Source: Bacteroidota bacterium
Lineage (GTDB): Bacteria; Bacteroidota; Bacteroidia; Bacteroidales; Dysgonomonadaceae
Direction of reading: 5' to 3'
Length of the DNA stretch: 8,376 nucleotides
Assembly: GCA_023418255.1 (NCBI GenBank)
Contig: JAEZZZ010000006.1
Location: 1 to 8,376, forward strand
The position numbers were made by a program, and so were the translations under genes. The stretch's first letter is position 1; every line of letters begins with the position of its first letter. Shown here in pieces: positions 1-5,180 of the stretch. A model generated the notes under the pieces. The model made no database searches, had not been told where the DNA came from, and was given only the letters and a program-made list of their open reading frames with translations.

Positions 1-319
1 CGCTCGGATCAAAAGGAAATTTGTGTTCAAAGAACTCTCCTCCACAAAAATACTGAAAGTAAACATTCTGAACCCATTGTTCCGGAATACGCTCATCACC
101 AAGATTGTACAAATGTTTCAATATCAAACATCCGACCATCACGCGAATAGGAACACTCGGAGCGCCTTTCTCTGAATAGAAGCACGAAAATTCTTCTTCA
201 AAATAGTTCCAATCAATTTTTTCTGCCAATAGAACTAACTCGTGGCTCATATCAATAAAGTCTTTCAACATCGGACGAAACAAGTCGCGCTGTCCTTTTT
301 CGGGTAATTTTCCTATCAT
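1..319 (-). CDS. IS5-family transposase, N-terminal part (cut by window edge)
   Basis: The first 106 codons of a transposase, reading leftward from an ATG at 319 and continuing beyond the left edge of the window. The protein begins MIGKLPEKGQRDLFRPML and contains the stretch LKHLYNLGDERIPEQW (residues 68-82 approximately), followed by an aromatic FFEHKFPFDPS segment at 96-106. This layout matches the DUF772-type N-terminal domain of IS5/IS1182-like transposases, in which the helical region precedes the catalytic DDE domain. The catalytic residues lie outside the window, so whether the element is intact cannot be judged. There is no frameshift or stop in the visible part. The ATG lies 22 bp downstream of a Bacteroidetes-type promoter, which supports this start. 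The assignment to the IS5 superfamily is fairly sure; the exact subgroup is not. Confidence 0.85.
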   Translation of the reverse strand, partial: MIGKLPEKGQRDLFRPMLKDFIDMSHELVLLAEKIDWNYFEEEFSCFYSEKGAPSVPIRVMVGCLILKHLYNLGDERIPEQWVQNVYFQYFCGGEFFEHKFPFDPS

Positions 320-340
320 AATTTGCAAGGTTTTACTCTA

Positions 341-371
341 TAAAGATACGAAAAACGGCAAACACATACAA
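341..371 (-). promoter_or_regulatory. Promoter of the transposase gene
   Basis: Read on the minus strand, TTG at 371-369 is followed after 20 bp by TATCTTTA at 348-341. This fits the Bacteroidetes primary sigma factor pattern (TTTG or TTG near -33, TAnnTTTG near -7), with one mismatch in the last base of the -7 box. It would give a leader of roughly 15 nt before the ATG at 319. It is a pattern match only. Confidence 0.55.
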
Positions 372-549
372 GAAAGACAGGGGTTATTTTCTGATAATCA
401 GATGAAATAGCTGCCTTTCAAGGAGCGACTAAATAATAAAATTAGTAAACACAATGGCTATCAATTCTTTCTTTTATAGCTATTAAAATTTAATAAAAAC
501 AAACAAACATCAATCCCATTAAAGCTAGACTTCCCATCGAAAGTCCTAT
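372..549. other. Non-coding A/T-rich stretch between the IS and the glgP terminator
   Basis: No gene is supported here. The longest ATG-led frame noticed on the plus strand, from 454, ends after about ten codons. The stretch holds a palindrome TATTAAAATTTAATA at 481-495, which is probably only A/T composition, and an overlapping-neighbour short palindrome ATAGCTAT at 476-483. The outer edge of the insertion sequence should fall in the left part of this stretch. No RNA gene was recognised. Confidence 0.5.
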
Positions 550-590
550 AAAAAACTTACCCGTTAAATCACGAATGATAAAACGGGTAA
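550..590 (-). terminator. Rho-independent terminator of glgP
   Basis: On the minus strand the 9-bp arm TTACCCGTT (590-582) pairs with AACGGGTAA (565-557). Inside it, after a symmetrical UU/UU internal loop, ATCA pairs with TGAT and closes a UUCG tetraloop (575-572). One base after the hairpin comes a run of six T (555-550). It begins 25 bp beyond the phosphorylase stop codon, the expected place for ending that transcript. On the plus strand no T run follows the hairpin, so it is most likely one-directional and would not stop transcription coming from the IS side. Confidence 0.88.
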
Positions 591-615
591 ATATATATGT
601 ATCGATTCTTTCTAC

Positions 616-3183
616 TTAGCTTATCCAGCGTGTATAAGCAAAGTCCATACGATGTGGAAGATCCGGATTTTTAGGGAATACGCGCAACGCGTATTGATGT
701 GTTCCCGGATCGTTGAGTCCCTTTTTCGACTCAAAATAGAGTAGCGAACCTTCTGTGTGAACCAAATCAAACTCGTAGGACTCAATAAACTTTGCTTTGT
801 TTGTTGCTAAGTCGTATTCCACCACCACGCATTCAACGCCAAGTTCACCGGGGATATCTTTTTTGTCGATTACCACACGACCGTATGTTGGGATATCGGA
901 ATTATTAAAATCCACATTTTGGTTAGGATTATAATCACACTCTAGCACTTCAAAAGTATCCCATTTGGCTGCCACACTTTCTTTCCAAGCAACGATTTCC
1001 TTCACCTTGGCATAGTTGTTATCGCACAGTTTTTTCGATCGAGCCGCTAACTTGTTGTAGAAATGCTCAAAATAGTCGTCCATCATGCGCTTGGTGGTGA
1101 AATGTGGCGCAATTTCTATGAATGATTTTTTTATGAACTGCACCCACTCGTGAGAGTAACCATTGCTATTATGAGCATAATAGAGCGGAATAATTTCATT
1201 TTCCAGCAATGAGTAGATGGTTGAGGCATCCAATTCGTTTTGATAACCTTGATTGTCGTAGGTTTTTTCAGCTGTCAGAGCCCAGCCTGCACCTTCGCGA
1301 TATCCTTCATACCACCAACCGTCAAGCACAGAAAAGTTCAACACTCCATTCATTAGTGCTTTTTCGCCCGATGTTCCCGATGCTTCTTGAAGACGAGTAG
1401 GCGTGTTTAGCCAAATATCCACACCGGAAATCAGGCGTTTCGCCAAACGCATATCGTAGTTTTCCAAGAAAATTATTTTACCCAAAAACTCGGGACGACG
1501 CGATATTTCCACAATATGCTTAATCAAGCCTTGTCCACCCCCATCAGCGGGATGAGCCTTTCCGGCGAAAATAAATTGAACCGGATATTTTGGGTTATTT
1601 ACAATGCGAGCCAAGCGTTCAAGGTCGGTAAAGAGCAATTGAGCTCTTTTATATGTGGCAAATCGACGAGAGAAGCCAATTAAAAGGGCATTGGGATTCA
1701 CCTCTTCCAACATATTGACAATGCGTGCCGGTTCGGCTTGATTTTTCAACCAACCCTCTTTAAATTCTCTACGAATATAATCTACCAATTTGCGTTTAAG
1801 GTGCACGCGCAATTCCCAAATCTGATCGTCGTTTACATGTCCTATTTTTTTCCAAATATCTACGTTGGATTCATCCTGATAGAATGTATCATCAAAATGT
1901 TTTTCATAAAATTTTTTTACCGAAGAGGATGCCCACGATGGGAGATGTACGCCATTTGTGACGTGCCCAACATGCAGTTCTTCGGGGAAATATCCTTTCC
2001 AAACCGGCTGAAACATCTCACGCGACACTTTCCCGTGCAAAAGGCTCACGCCATTGGACTCTTGTGCTGTGTTAAGCGCGAACACACTCATGGAAAATTT
2101 CTCATGCGAGCCGGGATTTTCACGTCCCATATCCATAAATTGTTGCCATGCAATACCAATTCGCTCAATCTTGTGTGCCATATACTTTCCAATCAGTCCC
2201 TCTTCAAAATAGTCGTGACCGGCCGGAACAGGCGTATGCACTGTATATAAGGACGATGCGCGCACCACTTCCAAAGCTTCATTGAACGACAAGCCTTCGT
2301 GACACACATAATCTTTCAATCGCTGCAAGCTAATGAAAGCGGCATGCCCTTCGTTCATGTGATAGACATCTTTTTTGATACCCAATTTTTTGAGCAGCAG
2401 CATACCGCCAATACCAAGCATATATTCTTGTTTCATGCGGTTTTCCCAATCGCCTCCATAGAGCTGATGCGTAATGCTACGATCGGATTCACTGTTTTTT
2501 TCAATATCGGTATCCATCAGATAAAGGTTGATGCGTCCTACAGCTACTTTCCAAATATTGGAATAAACAACGCGATCATAAAACGGTACTTCTAAGAGGG
2601 TCGGCGAGCCGTCTTCATTCATTACTTGCGTAACCGGCAAATTACCAAACAATTGCGTTTCATAATTTGCAATTTGCTGTCCATCAACAGAAAGGCTTTG
2701 TTTGAAATATCCATAGCGATAGAGAAAGCCAACGGCTGACATATCTACTCGGCTGTCACTTGCTTCTTTCAGATAATCTCCTGCCAAAACGCCCAAACCA
2801 CCGGAATAAATTTTCAAAATATCGGTCAGTCCATATTCCATGCTGAAATATGCAATGCTAGGACGTTCCTTGTCGTAAGGAGTACTCATGTATTCTTTAA
2901 ACAGCCGCAACACTTCGCGAACGCACTCCATCATGTCTGCGTCTCTTACGATTTCTTCCGTACGCTCTGTTTTCAAATTTTGGAGTAAAACTACGGGATT
3001 TCGACCACTTTTTTCCCACTCTTCCAAATCCATGGTTTTAAAGAGGTCTTTTGCCTTTTCGTTCCATACCCACCATAGATTGTTTGCTACTTCTTCGAGA
3101 GGCTTTAGTTCCGTCGGCAAAACGGCACTCACGTGAATATCGCGCCATACCGGAACGTTTGTGTAACTTGATTTAATGATCAT
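616..3183 (-). CDS. glgP: Alpha-glucan (glycogen/maltodextrin) phosphorylase, GT35
   Basis: An 855-residue cytoplasmic enzyme that uses phosphate and pyridoxal phosphate (PLP) to release glucose 1-phosphate from the non-reducing ends of glycogen or maltodextrin. Residues about 15-110 are the DUF3417-type N-terminal region (PLEEVANNLWWVWN at 28-41). The phosphorylase core follows: YSGGLGVLAGDYLKEASD (126-143), MNEGHAAF (276-283), VHTPVPAGHDYF (315-326), VTNGVHLPSW (408-417), GFSRRFATYKR (503-513), FAGKAHPADGGGQG (539-552) and NTPTRLQEASGTSGEKALMNG (593-613). In the last of these Lys608 is the expected PLP lysine. This marks the shorter bacterial/archaeal 'alpha-glucan family phosphorylase' branch rather than the E. 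coli GlgP/MalP branch. Residues about 745-855 form an extra, probably beta-rich C-terminal segment whose function I do not know. It lies 108 bp downstream of the glycogen synthase gene in the same direction and ends in a strong terminator. The ATG at 3183 has no Shine-Dalgarno sequence, as is common in this phylum. Exact chain-length preference cannot be read from the sequence. Confidence 0.95.
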   Translation of the reverse strand: MIIKSSYTNVPVWRDIHVSAVLPTELKPLEEVANNLWWVWNEKAKDLFKTMDLEEWEKSGRNPVVLLQNLKTERTEEIVRDADMMECVREVLRLFKEYMSTPYDKERPSIAYFSMEYGLTDILKIYSGGLGVLAGDYLKEASDSRVDMSAVGFLYRYGYFKQSLSVDGQQIANYETQLFGNLPVTQVMNEDGSPTLLEVPFYDRVVYSNIWKVAVGRINLYLMDTDIEKNSESDRSITHQLYGGDWENRMKQEYMLGIGGMLLLKKLGIKKDVYHMNEGHAAFISLQRLKDYVCHEGLSFNEALEVVRASSLYTVHTPVPAGHDYFEEGLIGKYMAHKIERIGIAWQQFMDMGRENPGSHEKFSMSVFALNTAQESNGVSLLHGKVSREMFQPVWKGYFPEELHVGHVTNGVHLPSWASSSVKKFYEKHFDDTFYQDESNVDIWKKIGHVNDDQIWELRVHLKRKLVDYIRREFKEGWLKNQAEPARIVNMLEEVNPNALLIGFSRRFATYKRAQLLFTDLERLARIVNNPKYPVQFIFAGKAHPADGGGQGLIKHIVEISRRPEFLGKIIFLENYDMRLAKRLISGVDIWLNTPTRLQEASGTSGEKALMNGVLNFSVLDGWWYEGYREGAGWALTAEKTYDNQGYQNELDASTIYSLLENEIIPLYYAHNSNGYSHEWVQFIKKSFIEIAPHFTTKRMMDDYFEHFYNKLAARSKKLCDNNYAKVKEIVAWKESVAAKWDTFEVLECDYNPNQNVDFNNSDIPTYGRVVIDKKDIPGELGVECVVVEYDLATNKAKFIESYEFDLVHTEGSLLYFESKKGLNDPGTHQYALRVFPKNPDLPHRMDFAYTRWIS

Positions 3184-3268
3184 TGTATCTATTCTAATTT
3201 ATTTTTATATGATTTTGATAACCTTTATCGGTTTAGTTGTGATTTTATACCTTAGTACAAATTTTGTG

Positions 3269-3276
3269 CAAAGATA
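3269..3276 (-). promoter_or_regulatory. Possible internal promoter (-7 box) for glgP
   Basis: Minus-strand TATCTTTG (3276-3269) is an exact match to the Bacteroidetes -7 consensus TAnnTTTG and sits just past the glycogen synthase stop codon, 86 bp ahead of the glgP ATG. About 20 bp upstream, where TTTG would be expected, the sequence is TAAA, so the -33 element is poor. If active, it would let the phosphorylase be made without the synthase. No terminator is visible in the 108-bp gap, only weak stems, so read-through from glgA is also likely. Confidence 0.45.
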
Positions 3277-3291
3277 ACACATTAATTCGGA

Positions 3292-4989
3292 TTAATTTAC
3301 GACAGGATTGGATAATCTGATGAAAGAACTATGCAACGCTTTGCGATATGCCTCTTCGTAATATCGGATAAAATGCTCCCAATCGGCTTGGCTTGATAAT
3401 GCCATCGCTGCTTTTCTTAATGCTGCTTTTCTTAATGCTGCTTTTTCTTCATCGCTTTTTGTTGAAAAATGAAGCACAGAAGCGGCAATATCTTCCGCAA
3501 CCGCGATACTGTTTTCATCATCACGCTCAATAACACGAACTCCGGAATAAAACCCATCGTTTTCTTGAGCACATTTTCTTGCCCACAAGCCAAATCCGGC
3601 TAGCGTGGTTGTGATAGTAGGAACACCAAACGCGATGCTTTCATGTGGCGTATATCCCCACGGTTCATAATAAGACGGAAACACGGAAATATCCATTCCG
3701 ATTAATAAATCGTAGTACGATTGATTAAAAACTCCATCACTTCCATTAAGATACGAAGGCACGAAAATGATTTTTAATTTTTCTTCTTTTGAATTGCTGA
3801 AACCAAGATGTTGAATTTGTTGTAAAATAGAGTCGTGATGCGGCTCATAGAGCGAATGTGTTAAAAAAGGATTTGCCAGAGGTTTCTCTTCTCTTGACGT
3901 TATTGCCGAAAGCCTTTCTTGCAACTCCTTTATCGGCTCTTTCATCCACGCCGGCACCATGATAAAAGCCACCGTGTCTTTTTTTAGCGATTTGTTGTGT
4001 CGCAAACGGTTCATGGCATCAACAAACACATCAATGCCTTTGTTTTTATATTCATAGCGTCCGCTTATTACGATCAGCGTGGCATCTTTATCGATACGAT
4101 GTCCCACCACTTTTTCGGTAACTCGAATGAGTGTTGAACGTGCTTTCTCGCGTTTCTTTTTATAAGCCGCCGCTTTGGGAATAAGCTCCCGGTCGAAACC
4201 GTTAACGGTAACCACATCGGGTTGGCGTTGAAGAAGCTGCGTACACTCTTTTGCGGTGATATCGCTCACGGTTGTAAAACAATCAACATGATGTGCCGTT
4301 TTTTTCTCTATTGAGTGCTTCGATACCATATTGAGCCGCATTGCCATTTCGTCGCCATTGTAATGAGCCAAAGGTGTATAAAGCGGCAGATTGTTGCCGG
4401 CAATTGAGCGACCGATGGATGTGGCATGTGTAGTGAAAATAGTGGCTATTTTGGGAACGTTTTTCTTAATATAAAGCGCCCCCATCCCCATCATCCATTC
4501 GTTGAAATGCGCGACAACATGATACAGTGCAAGGTGATGAAAACGATAAAAACTTTCCATTGTTTTTCCGGCTGCATAGGCAAACATACACGCCTCATGA
4601 TAATCGCCATACGACGGCATGGAATCGACACCAAAATCGAGCCACATCTGCGCATATATTTCATCACGCATGGCATAAAATCGATTAAAATCAACCAATA
4701 TGGCAATTGGCTTACCGGGCACATCCCAATATCCTACGCGTAGCGTAAGATCGTCTTTTTCCGCAGCAAAATCGCGCCACGAGGCATAGAGTTTTTTATC
4801 TTCTATAAACCACCTATTTTCTTTTGAAACCCGGATATCGGGGCCAATGAAAAAAACTCGATTGGGAAATTTTTCACATAGCGTTTTGGCACGCGAGGAA
4901 AGAACTGTGTAAATACCACCCACTTTATTGCATACTTCCCAACTTGTTTCAAAAATATAGTCGGGAATACATTCTTTTTCTTTTTGCAT
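3292..4989 (-). CDS. glgA: Glycogen synthase, GT3-like (eukaryotic type)
   Basis: A 565-residue cytoplasmic glycosyltransferase with the GT-B fold, expected to lengthen alpha-1,4-glucan chains from a nucleotide-glucose donor. The motifs are those of family GT3 (yeast Gsy/animal GYS), not of the usual bacterial GT5 GlgA: SWEVCNKVGGIYTVL (16-30), AHFNEWMMG (160-168), FTTHATSIGRSIAG (185-198), TVNGFD (261-266), SGRYEYKNKGIDVF (309-322) and VFPSYYEPWGYTPHESIAFG (436-455), with the conserved acidic pair Glu442 and Glu450. GT3 enzymes typically use UDP-glucose, so that donor is the more likely one here; this is inference. At about 565 residues it is shorter than the eukaryotic enzymes (about 700). 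The C-terminal helix (WEHFIRYYEEAYRKALHSS, 537-555) is present, but the following arginine-rich tail and phosphorylation regions are absent, so glucose-6-phosphate and kinase control of the eukaryotic kind is unlikely. Two oddities are Asn163 where His is usual, and a KAALR repeat at about 517-528. The ATG at 4989 follows a TAnnTTTG promoter box; there is no Shine-Dalgarno sequence. The name glgA is used by function. Confidence 0.93.
   Translation of the reverse strand: MQKEKECIPDYIFETSWEVCNKVGGIYTVLSSRAKTLCEKFPNRVFFIGPDIRVSKENRWFIEDKKLYASWRDFAAEKDDLTLRVGYWDVPGKPIAILVDFNRFYAMRDEIYAQMWLDFGVDSMPSYGDYHEACMFAYAAGKTMESFYRFHHLALYHVVAHFNEWMMGMGALYIKKNVPKIATIFTTHATSIGRSIAGNNLPLYTPLAHYNGDEMAMRLNMVSKHSIEKKTAHHVDCFTTVSDITAKECTQLLQRQPDVVTVNGFDRELIPKAAAYKKKREKARSTLIRVTEKVVGHRIDKDATLIVISGRYEYKNKGIDVFVDAMNRLRHNKSLKKDTVAFIMVPAWMKEPIKELQERLSAITSREEKPLANPFLTHSLYEPHHDSILQQIQHLGFSNSKEEKLKIIFVPSYLNGSDGVFNQSYYDLLIGMDISVFPSYYEPWGYTPHESIAFGVPTITTTLAGFGLWARKCAQENDGFYSGVRVIERDDENSIAVAEDIAASVLHFSTKSDEEKAALRKAALRKAAMALSSQADWEHFIRYYEEAYRKALHSSFIRLSNPVVN
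3407..3445. repeat. 15-bp in-frame tandem repeat inside glgA (2.6 copies)
   Basis: The 15-bp unit GCTGCTTTTCTTAAT occurs at 3407-3421 and again without change at 3422-3436. A third partial copy identical over 9 bp follows at 3437-3445. Because the unit is five codons long it stays in frame and encodes the repeated peptide KAALR in the linker before the last helix of the glycogen synthase. The perfect identity of the copies points to a recent slippage duplication. Confidence 0.9.
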
Positions 4990-5009
4990 AAAATAAATTT
5001 AAAAACACA

Positions 5010-5037
5010 CAAAGGTACGATTTTTCACGTTATCAAA
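5010..5037 (-). promoter_or_regulatory. Promoter of glgA
   Basis: Minus-strand TACCTTTG (5017-5010) matches the Bacteroidetes -7 box TAnnTTTG exactly and lies 20 bp ahead of the glgA ATG at 4989. A TTTG (5037-5034) preceded by more T residues lies 16 bp upstream of it. That spacing is shorter than the usual 19-21 bp, so the -33 assignment is weaker than the -7 assignment. The implied leader is short, around 10-15 nt. Confidence 0.6.
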
Positions 5038-5047
5038 AAAATGACTT

Positions 5048-5088
5048 TGTTTTGTGCGATCAAACATCTGAAAATCAAACACAAAACA
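5048..5088. repeat. Spaced 9-bp inverted repeat in the glgA/mfd divergent region
   Basis: TGTTTTGTG (5048-5056) and CACAAAACA (5080-5088) are perfect reverse complements with 23 bp between them, so the arm centres are 32 bp apart, about three helical turns. The spacer also holds a direct repeat ATCAAACA (5059-5066, and 5074-5081 overlapping the right arm). It sits just upstream of the glgA -33 region and about 57 bp upstream of the mfd -7 box. It could be a regulator site or a chance pairing in A/T-rich DNA. There is no T run to make it a terminator. Confidence 0.4.
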
Positions 5089-5144
5089 GCAATCACCACG
5101 AATTGACAGCGAAATACCTATATGGTTATTTAAAGAAATTCATG

Positions 5145-5152
5145 TAAATTTG
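5145..5152 (+). promoter_or_regulatory. Promoter (-7 box) of mfd
   Basis: TAAATTTG is an exact match to TAnnTTTG and lies 28 bp before the proposed TTG start of mfd. No convincing TTTG is found 19-21 bp further upstream (the sequence there is around GGTTATTT at 5124-5131). The implied leader is only about 20 nt. Confidence 0.5.
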
Positions 5153-5180
5153 CAACTCGTTTTAATAAAGACAACCGATT

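Larger units (their letters stand above)
1..430 (-). mobile_element. Insertion sequence end (IS5-like), outer boundary approximate
   Basis: The transposase start and its promoter show that the upstream end of an insertion sequence lies to the right of about 371. The true edge is not defined: only one end is in the window, so the terminal inverted repeat cannot be matched to its partner and the target duplication cannot be seen. The near-palindrome CTGATAATCAG (391-401) and the change to A/T-rich sequence after about 430 are the only hints. The end coordinate is an estimate. Confidence 0.45.

Noticed and set aside
454..486. Short plus-strand ATG frame of about ten codons in the left spacer
   Set aside because: Too short, no ribosome-binding or promoter pattern tied to it, and no family resemblance.
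481..495. Palindrome TATTAAAATTTAATA as an operator or IS terminal repeat
   Set aside because: It is made only of A and T in an A/T-rich spacer, so chance is likely; no second copy was seen in the window.
1209..3136. Open frames on the plus strand at 1209-1400, 1738-2250, 2299-2595 and 2888-3136
   Set aside because: All are antisense shadows of the glgP coding sequence, which has strong family motifs along its full length; their translations resemble no family.
3217..3233. Small stems (AACC/GGTT, GATAA/TTATC) in the glgA-glgP gap as a terminator
   Set aside because: The stems are only 4-5 bp, overlap each other and are not followed by a T run on the minus strand.
4426..5012. Open frames at 4426-4743 (plus), 4491-4724 and 4803-5012 (minus)
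   Set aside because: They overlap the glycogen synthase gene in other frames and have low-complexity or unrecognisable translations.
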